A DNA stretch of 64,000 nt from Acacia acuminata. Lineage: Eukaryota > Streptophyta > Magnoliopsida > Fabales > Fabaceae. The position numbers and the translations under genes were made by a program. The notes under the pieces were generated by a model that saw only the letters and a program-made list of their open reading frames with translations, searched no databases and had not been told where the DNA came from. The stretch lies in contig JAFJYI010000274.1 in NCBI GenBank assembly GCA_019022655.1, forward strand, positions 62,001 through 126,000, written 5' to 3'. This document shows positions 34,291 to 43,689 of the stretch, one piece after another; position 1 is the stretch's first letter, and each line of letters begins with the position of its first letter.

Positions 34291-35549
34291 ATTATAATAT
34301 TAATTAAGATAAGAAAGGAATTTATTCTTAAAAATCTTAAATAGACAATTCAGATCAATATCGCCTATTAAATCCAATAGTTTCATCAATACAAAGTATA
34401 AAAATATAGCTAAATTGTTCAAGTCATAAACTATTAAATTATGGACTTCTAATCATCTTTATTCATACAACAAAGTTTACCTAGTTCAATGCACATCAAC
34501 GAAAAAACAACAATAATTAACTATACTTACCTCAACTTTAAATTCGATGCTTGAAATTTATTTGCTCTATTCAACCTAAAGACAACAACAATAAAGAGAA
34601 CATTAGAATTATTCAAACTAACATATGTGAGAGGGAATAATTATATGACAAAAGGAACATGATTACAAATACCTACCCTATGACCCCTCAAGCTAGCTCT
34701 TGTGGGTTGATATCGTGGCAAAGTCACAATAGTCAAAAGGGTTATTAGCTTCCTGTAGTCAAAAAAGAAGTAATCACTGAGAACTTAAAACTATAAATTT
34801 CCAGATAGTAAACTTCTATGATATATCCCAACAACCATAAAGTTTCACAGAAATGAAAAATGAAGAAGGAAAATTGATGTAGAATGACATCAAGAGGTAG
34901 TAGCTAGGGAGAAGCTGTTAAAAGGCAAATCACAAGTGTAGGAAAAACTATACACACACTCTTGGCACTAGCATATAGTTAGACCCAAATTGAATTTGTA
35001 AAGATAAAATATTTTATTAACCCAAAACATGAATATGCTATTGTTGTATTATTTTGGGAGAACGGCCGCTAGTCCCTCGTTGGAAAACTTTTGTATTGAA
35101 AGTTCAAAATGCCTTTAGATTTAGATTTCACAGCAAAAAACAAGTCAAGGTGATTGTGGATATATAGGTAATTCTACTCGTATTTTATAGTTGTGGGGAG
35201 TTGAAGGAAAACAATTTAGGTTTTGTCTTTTAAATTAAGCTTGATCTCATTGTGAATGGAATTTGAAATCTTTGAAACTTTATAAACACGTCGGGAACAA
35301 GTTGAGAAAAAAATAATAATGAAATCAAAGACGGAAGAAAAAAATAATAATAAAATGAAAGACTGAATCTATATATTCTTGTGTTATTAGCTTTGCTAGG
35401 TCTAAAACTTGATCTCGCATTTATACCTTCGTCGATGTCGAAACGCGCTATGCATGCCTCGGATCCCACGTAGACTTTCTCATTCATTGATAATTAATAT
35501 TAGCCAGCTTTGGAACAAATTCTGGAGATTTAAATTATGCTCACACTAA

Positions 35550-36124
35550 GGCCCCGTTTGGTTCAAAGAATTTGGGGGGAGGGAAAGGAACTTTGAGGAG
35601 GGAAGGGAACTTAAAGGGAGGGAAAGGAAGATTTAAAAGATGAGGGAAGATGGCTTGAGTTGTTTGGTTGGAAGAAAATGAATGGGTGGTAGTTGGTAAA
35701 GAATTAAGAAATGTCTATTTTACCCTCAAAAGAAATTAATTCAAAATAAAAAAGAAAAATATTTTTTTTGCCAAAATATATTTTTTTAAAAAATGTCCCT
35801 GTTAAGTTCGAACTTCTGACCCAAAAATTTTTCGCAAAGTTTGAATTTTCCCGCCAAGTTCGAACTTTCCCGCCAAGTTCGAACTTCCCGCCAAATTTGA
35901 ATTTCAGGGGTAAATCTGTCCAAAAATGTGAATAGTAACCAGGGAACTTGAAAACCCACCAATTTTGGTGGGATCTCAAGTTCCCACATATGAGGGAAGA
36001 GTGGTGGGCCCGGTGTGGGCCCGAGAAGTCACTTAGGGAACTTGGCGAACCAAACGGTCATTTTGCATGAGAACTTAATTAAGTTCCCTTCCCTCCCTCC
36101 AAATTCTTTAATCCAAACGGGGCC
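35550..36124. mobile_element. Tourist-like MITE nested in the CACTA element
   Basis: The left end 'ggccccgtttggttcaaag' and the complement of 'tttaatccaaacggggcc' are inverted repeats extending through 'aatttggagggagggaa'. The flanks are TAA on both sides (35547-35549 and 36125-36127), the usual PIF/Tourist target duplication. The middle repeats 'cccgccaagttcgaactt'-like units. It is non-coding. Confidence 0.85.
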
Positions 36125-36202
36125 TAAATAAGGCAGCCAAAACTAGTTGTTTATGTTTCAAGGACGCACACGGGCGATTGCACTACAAGTGATACTATAC
36201 TA

Positions 36203-36283
36203 GCTTCGTTTTGAAATATAAGAAATAATTTATAATGTAATTTATATTATAAACTATATCCTATAATTAAAACCGGAGAAGTA
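36203..36283. mobile_element. Short Stowaway-like MITE remnant
   Basis: Ends similar to 'cttcgttttgaaatataaga' and the complement of 'cctataattaaaaccggaga', about 80 bases, within the CACTA element. It is a small internally deleted copy. Confidence 0.35.
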
Positions 36284-36284
36284 T

Positions 36285-37240
36285 ATGTTTATTCGTGCCT
36301 CTATCTTCAATGTAAAAGTTCTAAAAGGAGTTTATTTTGATAATTAATCTATAAGGAACTCACTGTCTCTTAAATTTATCTAAGTTTCATGTTGTAGGTT
36401 ACATAAGTTTAAGTGTAGAGCTCTAAGAGACACCTCTTGACAGATCATGGACATACACAAATAATATTGCAATTTAAATAACACCTATAAATTACTTGCT
36501 CCCAACGAGATATTGGTAATTGAATTTGTTCACAAAATTGTACAAGGGACTAATCCCCTGGTTAGACCCAAATCCTATGAGCTGATATGAAAAAATTGTT
36601 ACACAGATTTTTTTTGATGATATAGCAGTGGGATAAATTAAGTTGGGAAGATTAAACTCACCTGAAGAAACAGAGGAAGCCACGGTACTTGTAATAGCGG
36701 CAGCCGACAGAGTTGTGAAAAGGAAAACCCAATACCTCCCTGAGCTTCACGGTCCGACTCCAAGATTTTGTGCGTCCGAGCTTTTGGAGTTCTAGGTTGT
36801 GCCGTGGTGTCAAAGGACGACGGAGGTGGGTGGTGATAATGGAAGGAGGAAGGAGGGGTCCGAAGGAAAAGAAGGGAATTTCAATCCCTAGCTAGGTCAA
36901 AAACGAGGAAGAAGGAGAATGAGACAGAAGGCATGGGGAATTTCTTAAAAAAAAAATTAAAATTTAAATACCTTAGTCCGCCTCTTGAGACGGCAACAGC
37001 GCAATTAAGCAAGTGGACGGAGCTCTCGCGCGCGACGACAACAGAGCAGGCAAAGTCGACGGAGCTCTCGCGCACAATGAGAGGGAAAAATGAAAGGGCT
37101 TTTGGTAGGGAAGGAGCCGAGTGAGAGAGCAGGTGAGTGAGGGGTGAGCGATTTTGGGTTTGCTTTCAGCGTGAGTGAGCGGCGGGACTGATATGTGTGT
37201 GTGAGTAAGCACCATGAATGAATAATAGGGTTTAAGTGGG
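36285..37240. other. Interior of the CACTA element without recognised genes
   Basis: No transposase motif is visible. A GC-rich stretch at 36700-37200, with alternating 'gagctctcgcgc' repeats (37020-37030 and 37060-37072), gives short frames on both strands without known domains. Confidence 0.4.
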
Positions 37241-37941
37241 TTTTTAAGGTGTCCTGATCAAGTACCAGGACGTCAAAAAATTAATTAAGGCGCCCTAATT
37301 GATAAAAGGACGCCTAAAAAGCCAAATAATTACCAAAAAAAAATTTTGTCGCCAATTAAGGCGACGAAAATAGAGTAGGCGCCTTAAAATTAATTAAGGC
37401 GTCCTTACTTGACATTAAGGCGCCTTAAAATTCGATTAAGGCGTCCTAACATGAACACAGGACGCCTTAATAAATTTTAAGTTGTCCTGATATATTATCA
37501 GGACGCTTTAAAGCCCAAAAAAATTAAAATTTTGACGTAATTAAGGCGACCTACAAATACATCAGGACGCCTTAAAATTACGCGCCAAAAAAATTCAGAA
37601 ATGGCGCTAATTAAGACCAATTTGGCGGAAAATATTTTAAAATTAGGCGTCCTGATGTTGTTTTAGGACGCCTTAATTTATTTTAGACGTTCTAAAACTT
37701 ATTTCAGGACGTCAAATTTGAGAATATCAATATTTATTTACAAGAATGCCACTACTTTCATTTTTAACTTCCTTTTTAAAAATTAGAACGTCTCTTAGGG
37801 AAGTAGTTATCATTTTTTGTAGTAGTGTCTGCTCTGGTGAAGAACTACACAGACTTGGGCTTCCGAATTTTGGGCCCAATGTGGCCACTTGCTTGGGCCT
37901 TTGCATCCTCCTACTCTTCTCCGACGGAGTTTATTATGGCT

Positions 37942-38223
37942 AACTAAACTTGAGTAACCCCTCGTTCTTGGGTTCAATTGGGAAAAGTGTCGGACTTTCT
38001 AACATAAAGAGAGACGGTTTGATTCTGGAGTTGGTCAAGGCGTTGAGGGAGGCATCTTAGAAGTCTACGAAGCAATTGTATCACTGGGTGGAGGTGAAGG
38101 CATGTATCCTCTCTAACCTAGTATTCTCTGTGAACTGAGCTCCAAGCGCCCTGCCCTTGGATTGTGGCTGAACCCAACCCCTTTCCTAAAATTTTCTTTA
38201 AAAAAAAAAACTAAACTTGAGTA
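37942..38223 (+). mobile_element. tRNA-derived SINE, family 1, copy 3
   Basis: The body 37957-38208 ends in an A-run and is flanked by an exact 15-base duplication 'aactaaacttgagta' (37942-37956 and 38209-38223). A-box-like 'attgggaaaagtgtcgg' and B-box-like 'ggtttgattct' are about 35 bases apart. The tail 'cctaaaattttcttt' is shared with the other two copies. Confidence 0.85.
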
Positions 38224-38428
38224 GTGTCACCAACGGGGATTAGCACAAGTTGTAAGCGACTTGTGTCGCTTAAGCAAGGTCTCGAGTTTGAGCCTTATGA
38301 ATGCAGAAAAGCCTTGCTGGGAGACTCACCTACCAAAGCTAGGTGTGTGACTCGGGTCGGATCTATATTAATCAAGGCAAAGCTTTAGATACTGGATGGG
38401 AAAAAAAAAAAAAAACTGACTAGTGTCA
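38222..38428 (+). mobile_element. tRNA-derived SINE, family 2
   Basis: The body 38230-38420 ends in an A-run and is flanked by 'tagtgtca' (38222-38229 and 38421-38428). It contains an A-box-like 'tagcacaagttgtaagcg' and a B-box-like 'gagtttgagcc' and later 'tgactcgggtcggatctat'. It is unlike family 1, and its target overlaps the duplication of the SINE before it. Confidence 0.7.
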
Positions 38429-38672
38429 TAGGCCGAAAGAGATTATTTAATCAGAGTCATTGCAAAAGCATGACAAAGAATGCCATTTTAACTCTAGGTG
38501 TTGAAGAAAAAAACAACATCTCATGACAACTATTTTAACTAATATCTTTAATATATTTAAATTAATTAATTTAATCTTTCATTAAGGACCAGATGAATAA
38601 AAACTAGCATGATAAAATATACATTTACCAAGAAGACTTCATGTTGATCTATCTTTAAGGAATATAATCTTA

Positions 38673-39904
38673 GGTAAATGAGCAAAAATACACATGTGCT
38701 ATATTTTTGGCAGCGTCCAGCATCATATGACATTCGAGAGCGCCCAGCATCATATGCTTTTCTGGGAGTAAAAATACACATGTGATTACATGTTAGGAGT
38801 AAAAGTCACACAAAACTTTCAACCATTGGACGTTGACCGTTAAGTAGCCATTGTTGATTGTTAATGCTTATGTGGATGATGAATTGGAGTGAGAAGAAGC
38901 CAAATGGGGGAAAAAAGTGCTGAATAGAAATTAGCTGGTGATGCAAAGTTAATAATGATAAATCTGATGAGAAACGTATTCATTTAAACGGGAAAAATAA
39001 TGATGAAAATCTGATGAGAAAAGAGCAGGATTCTTACAATACAAGATAAATCTTCCGCAAACTCATTCCGACCTGAAAAATGAAGTTTACACAATAAGAA
39101 ACAATAACGTATAACTTCATGCCATATAAAACATATATATGATTGCAACCAGGCATGGCGTGTGAATTTATAGTTAAAACCGATAAGTTTAAGCAGGTCA
39201 AAGAATAAAATGAGAGGAGCAAAGACAGTAAGAGAAAGCAGAGAGAGGATGAAAATCCTCTGGCGTCGACGAAATTGAATCCTCGACGTAACTATGGAGA
39301 AATAGAGCTGACTCTGGCCCTGGAACTGAAGAAGCACATTTCAAAGATTCAGATCGCAGAGAATTTGTCGATGCTTGGGTGAGAGGGAAGGAACACACAT
39401 GCCTAGGGTTTCAATGATGCGCCGCGTCCCTTTTTATTAGCTTGTGATTCTTTGCGTTGTCTAGAGAGAGAAGACGAGAGGAGGAGCTCCGACCATGTTC
39501 ATCCCTGTGTGAGAAGGACATTAATCAGCGTTTGTTTCAGTTGATTCGATTTTAGGGTTTTTTTTCCCCAATTTCGATTTACCCAACGTTTGTAGTCCGA
39601 AGATTTGTTCAATTCATTTGTTTTTAGGTTTTTTTCCCCCAATTTTATTAACTTTGCACCGTGAGCTTATTCCTATTCAGCACTTTTTTTTCCCCATTTG
39701 GCTTCTTCTCACTCCAATTTATCATCCACATCAGTATTAACGGTCAACAATAATTACTTAACGGTCAAAGTCCAATGGCTGAAGGTTTTATGTGACTTTT
39801 GCTTTTAAAATATAACTACATGTGTATTTTTGCTCCCAAAAAAAACATATGGTGCTGGACACTACTAAGAGTAAAGCACATATGTATTTTTATACTTTTA
39901 CCCC
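38673..39904. mobile_element. Pack-MULE-like element with ~250-base inverted repeats
   Basis: The first ~260 bases (38673-38935) are inversely repeated at 39665-39904. Shared runs are 'aaaatacacatgtg', 'agtcaca.aaaac.ttca.cc', 'attggag..tgagaagaagcc' and 'agtgctgaatag'. The flanks are 'ataatctta' (38664-38672) and 'ataatcttc' (39905-39913), a 9-base duplication with one mismatch. The 730-base interior holds a piece of a galacturonosyltransferase-type gene and no transposase. Confidence 0.82.
39038..39320 (-). pseudogene. Captured GAUT5/6-like galacturonosyltransferase fragment
   Basis: On the minus strand an exon-like piece ends at 39181 and reads 'RRRQRIFILSLLSLTVFAPL', the cytosolic tail and membrane anchor of GAUT5/6-type pectin galacturonosyltransferases (Golgi type II proteins). 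A 106-base intron (39180-39075, GT..AG) joins it in phase to 39072-39038, reading 'GRNEFAEDLSCI', followed by a further GT donor. The usual start Met is not at its expected place and the catalytic domain is absent, so no enzyme can be made. Retention of the intron shows the capture was at DNA level. Confidence 0.7.
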
Positions 39905-39913
39905 ATAATCTTC

Positions 39914-41421
39914 AACACTAGCTAGTAATATTAACTTTTATTAGTCATTTAAATTAATTTCCCCTGCATGAAAAGATGTGTCTTAATGTGTTTTTAGTAA
40001 AGACGTTCAATTGTCAATATTTAAGCTTTAAAATCCTAAGAATATCCATCTTTAAAAGGCATAATATTTGTAAGATACAAGAAAGAAACTATTATATGAA
40101 GAGTTGTTTAGCATATGCCTCTACTTCATATTCCTTGGTGTTTGTTTACTATATGCTGTATAGTCTCTATGATTTGCTTACTTTTTTTTTTTTTTTTTTT
40201 TTTTTATCATTTTCATCCGTCTTTCTTATGCTTCTTTTTTCCATTTTACTGTTAAAATTGGTTGACATTACTCATTTTTTAACACTTCTTATTGCTCTTT
40301 TCAGGGGAACTTTCAAAGCAAAAATGACTAAAGAAGAAAGTACAGTTACACTCGTGTGAAATTATATGTGGCATAAAGTCCGATGTGACATATATTCACT
40401 TGCTACCGTTAGAGTATGACTACATTGCTCTCAATACCTAAAAAAACCTTTTGAATACCCACCCACACGAGAACCTTTACAGGAAAACCTTGCCTTGTAC
40501 ATTAATCAATTTGCACTCGGGTGTTTGTAAGGGAACAAGTATGATAACTCCCACCATTTGGTGCTCTCATGCTGGCTTACCGAAACAAGACAGTCTGCAA
40601 AATGATAATTGGCTAATTGCTCTACCTACCATAATGCAGACAAACTCGCTAACTGATCTTTTGACAGCAATTAATTAAGTTCAACAATTCAATTCACTTA
40701 CCTTAAATGTCTGCATATGTTATATATAGCTTCAATCTCATTAGTGGACCCTAAGCATTTCCAACATAATCATAAATTAATAAAGCTCTACCCAAATAAT
40801 AAATACAAATTATATTAGAGTTAAAGGAACTGAGGACGGGAAACAACAACTGGTATAGCACATCAGAGTTCAATATAAGTCTTCTCAAGAGTTTCAGGAA
40901 CGAAACAAATGAACAAAAACTCCAAATGTTCAAGCTATATTATGCTTACATGACACCCATTGAACATACTGCACACGTCATCAGTAAAATAAAATATAAC
41001 ATCTTCGTCCCCCTTTTATTTTTGTTAACTCTCAGTAAGGAGAATGGTGAGCAGGAGCAGGAGGACCCCTGAACACAGTCTTTAACATTTGATAATTGGT
41101 AGCAAATTTGAAGGTGAGATATTGAACAGAGAGGCATTGAAAGCTTAATAGGAATATGGGCCGATATACCATTATGGGTAACAGAATAGGATTAAGAAAA
41201 AAGATTATCTGCTACAAAGAATAATAGCATCCACAAGGAAAAAATCTGAAAAATGGAGATGAAATATTCAATTTTTCATTGAAAAACTCGAAATACAAAG
41301 TGCACAACTGGTGTTCTTTTCAGGATATCATTCTGCATACACAGAACAGGACATTACAAGCTTACAACACAGTCAAAAACAGATTTGCAAGGCAGAAAAC
41401 CACATCATATCCTCCTTCAAC
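39914..41421. other. Intergenic, downstream of HSP70; no gene seen
   Basis: A T-run lies at 40181-40205. The frames 39976-40359 and 40451-40678 have no recognisable domain and poor codon use. The last ~150 bases would be the HSP70 3' untranslated region. Confidence 0.5.
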
Positions 41422-43389
41422 TTAATCAACTTCTTCAATCTTTGGTCCAGCACCAGCAGCAGCAGAGGATGATTTGCTGTAACCACCATTAGGCATGCTT
41501 GCACCACCATCCATGGGCACATCGCCGCCACCACCTTGGTACATCTTAGCTATAATGGGATTGCACAAACCTTCCAATTCTTTCAATTTATCCTCAAACT
41601 CGTCCACCTCTGCTAATTGGTTTCCATCAAGCCACTCAATTGTTTCATCAATTGCCTTCTCAATCTTCTGCTTATCTGCCGGAGCCAATTGCCCTGCAAA
41701 TTTCTCATCCTTGATAGTGTTCCTCATATTATAGGCATAGTTCTCCAGAGAGTTCTTCGCCTCCACCTTCTTCTTCACTTCCTCATCCTGTGACTTGTAC
41801 TTCTCTGCCTCCTGCACCATCCTCTCAATCTCTTCTTTGCTCAATCTGCCTTTGTCATTAGTAATAGTAATCTTGTTCTTCACGCCTGCTGTCTTATCCT
41901 CTGCTGACACATTCAATATGCCATTTGCATCAATGTCAAAGCACACATTGATTTGAGGAACTCCTCTTGGTGCCGGTGGGATCCCGGTGAGCTCGAATTT
42001 CCCAAGCAAATTGTTATCCTTAGTTCTTGCCCTCTCTCCTTCATACACCTGAATCAACACTCCAGGCTGATTGTCAGAGTACGTGGAGAAAATCTGTTCC
42101 TTCTTGGCGGGAATTGTTGTGTTTCTTGGAATCAACACCGTCATCACACCTCCTGCAGTTTCAATTCCAAGGCTGAGAGGGGTGACATCAAGCAGAAGCA
42201 AGTCTTGAACCTTCTGGTTCCCTTCACCACTCAGAATTGCAGCTTGCACGGCAGCACCATAAGCCACGGCTTCATCTGGGTTTATGCTCTTACACAGCTC
42301 TTTTCCATTGAAGAAATCCTGCAGAAGTTGTTGCACTTTTGGAATCCTTGTAGAACCACCAACAAGAACAATCTCATGAACTCTACTCTTGTCAATCTTA
42401 GAGTCCCTAAGACATTTTTCCACAGGTTCCATGCATTTTCTGAACAAGTCCATGTTTAATTCCTCAAACCTTGCTCTAGTAATTGTGGAGTAGAAATCAA
42501 TACCTTCATAAAGGGAATCAATCTCAATTGTCGTCTGAGCTGTGGAAGACAGAGTCCTCTTTGCCCTCTCACAAGCAGTCCTCAATCTTCTCAAAGCTCT
42601 AGCATTGGTGCTAATATCTTTCTTGTGCTTCCTCTTGAACTCTTGCACAAAGTGATTCACAAGCCTGTTGTCAAAATCTTCTCCTCCCAAGTGAGTATCA
42701 CCAGCAGTGGCCTTCACTTCGAAAACCCCCTCTTCAATTGTCAGCAATGAAACATCGAAAGTTCCACCTCCGAGATCGAAGATAAGAACGTTCTGTTCAC
42801 CAGACCTTGAAGCCTTCTTATCCAAACCATATGCCATAGCAGCCGCAGTGGGCTCATTGATGATTCTCATCACATTAAGCCCTGCAATAGCACCTGCGTC
42901 TTTCGTAGCTTGTCTCTGAGAGTCATTGAAATATGCAGGGACAGTAACCACGGCGTTCTTCACCGTTTGTCCCAAATATGCCTCTGCGACTTCCTTCATT
43001 TTCGTCAGCACCATTGAAGAAATCTCTTCGGCTGCGAACTGTTTCTCCTCGCCTTTGTATTGTACCACGATCATTGGCTTGTCGCCCGGACCAGACACGA
43101 CTTTAAATGGCCAGTGCTTCATATCGCTTTGGACAGAAGGATCGGAGAATCGCCGACCGATGAGTCGCTTGGCGTCGAAAACAGTGTTCTGTGGGTTCAT
43201 GGCGACTTGGTTCTTGGCGGCGTCTCCAATGAGACGCTCTGTATCAGTGAAAGCAACATAAGAAGGAGTTGTTCTGTTACCTTGATCATTGGCTATGATC
43301 TCAACGCGATCGTTCTGCCATACACCGACACAGCTGTAGGTGGTGCCGAGGTCGATGCCGATAGCCTTTCCTTCTGTCTGGGCCACCAT
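41422..43389 (-). CDS. HSP70: Cytosolic heat shock protein 70
   Basis: This is an ATP-dependent chaperone of the cytosol and nucleus that binds exposed hydrophobic peptides and works with J-domain and nucleotide-exchange partners. It has 655 residues without introns. The ATPase domain carries 'GIDLGTTYS' (about residues 11-19), 'IFDLGGGTFDVS' and 'VLVGGSTRIPKVQ'. The substrate-binding domain carries 'LLLDVTPLSLGIETAGGVM', followed by the helical lid, a GGxP-rich tail and the C-terminal 'EEVD' for TPR co-chaperones, which marks the cytosolic type. The start chosen is the Met before 'VAQTEGKAIG' (43389). The frame is open upstream to 43596, but that extension overlaps the TATA box (about 43542-43551) and is leader. 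It is intact, and it is the closest relative of the broken copy at 60845. Confidence 0.95.
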   Translation of the reverse strand: MVAQTEGKAIGIDLGTTYSCVGVWQNDRVEIIANDQGNRTTPSYVAFTDTERLIGDAAKNQVAMNPQNTVFDAKRLIGRRFSDPSVQSDMKHWPFKVVSGPGDKPMIVVQYKGEEKQFAAEEISSMVLTKMKEVAEAYLGQTVKNAVVTVPAYFNDSQRQATKDAGAIAGLNVMRIINEPTAAAMAYGLDKKASRSGEQNVLIFDLGGGTFDVSLLTIEEGVFEVKATAGDTHLGGEDFDNRLVNHFVQEFKRKHKKDISTNARALRRLRTACERAKRTLSSTAQTTIEIDSLYEGIDFYSTITRARFEELNMDLFRKCMEPVEKCLRDSKIDKSRVHEIVLVGGSTRIPKVQQLLQDFFNGKELCKSINPDEAVAYGAAVQAAILSGEGNQKVQDLLLLDVTPLSLGIETAGGVMTVLIPRNTTIPAKKEQIFSTYSDNQPGVLIQVYEGERARTKDNNLLGKFELTGIPPAPRGVPQINVCFDIDANGILNVSAEDKTAGVKNKITITNDKGRLSKEEIERMVQEAEKYKSQDEEVKKKVEAKNSLENYAYNMRNTIKDEKFAGQLAPADKQKIEKAIDETIEWLDGNQLAEVDEFEDKLKELEGLCNPIIAKMYQGGGGDVPMDGGASMPNGGYSKSSSAAAGAGPKIEEVD

Positions 43390-43541
43390 TGATGCAAGAA
43401 ATCTATGCGAAAATGACAGAAGAATTTGAGGATTATGAAGAAAGCAATCAAGTTGATTGTTTGTAAGGCGTTTGTGATTGGCGAATAGACTAAGATTTTC
43501 AGAAACAGCTTTGATTGGTGATGGAGATGCAGAGAGAAGTA

Positions 43542-43578
43542 ATATATATAGGAAGAAGAAAAAGGTAAAGAAAATTCG
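43542..43578 (-). promoter_or_regulatory. HSP70 core promoter: TATA box and heat-shock element
   Basis: The minus strand has 'ctatatatatt' (43551-43542) about 155 bases upstream of the ATG, and just above it a perfect nGAAnnTTCn unit (43569-43578, 'agaaaattcg'). A further partial element 'gttctggaga' lies near 43642-43651. The spacing fits a heat-inducible promoter bound by heat-shock factors. Confidence 0.6.
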
Positions 43579-43689
43579 AGAGGTGAGTAGAAACAACAGT
43601 TTCGAAGAGAGATGTAAAACGGAAAATAGGTGCGACTAGATTGTTCTGGAGAAGGACGTCGACTGAATTTCGTGTTTTAATTCACGCCC

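Larger units (their letters stand above)
32610..37827. mobile_element. CACTA element, 5218 bases, with TCT target duplication
   Basis: The left tip reads 'cactactacaaaaacgt' and the right tip 'attttttgtagtagtg', flanked by TCT on both sides (32607-32609 and 37828-37830). Subterminal regions (32640-32990 and 37240-37740) are packed with 'ggacgcc' and 'ggcgtcc' in both orientations, the expected transposase-binding repeats. Inside are a Ulp1-like protease remnant, a tandem repeat, a Tourist-like MITE and a short Stowaway-like piece. No transposase was recognised, so the copy is probably non-autonomous. The complete tips and TSD suggest that it moved fairly recently. Confidence 0.88.

Noticed and set aside
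41953..43392. Plus-strand open frames (41953-42459, 42926-43261, 43060-43392) opposite HSP70
   Set aside because: They are mirror frames of the strongly coding HSP70 strand. The same antisense frames recur opposite the second copy, and none has a domain of its own.
43390..43596. N-terminal extension of HSP70 from the upstream start at 43596
   Set aside because: It runs through the TATA box and leader. The conserved HSP70 N-terminus begins at 43389.
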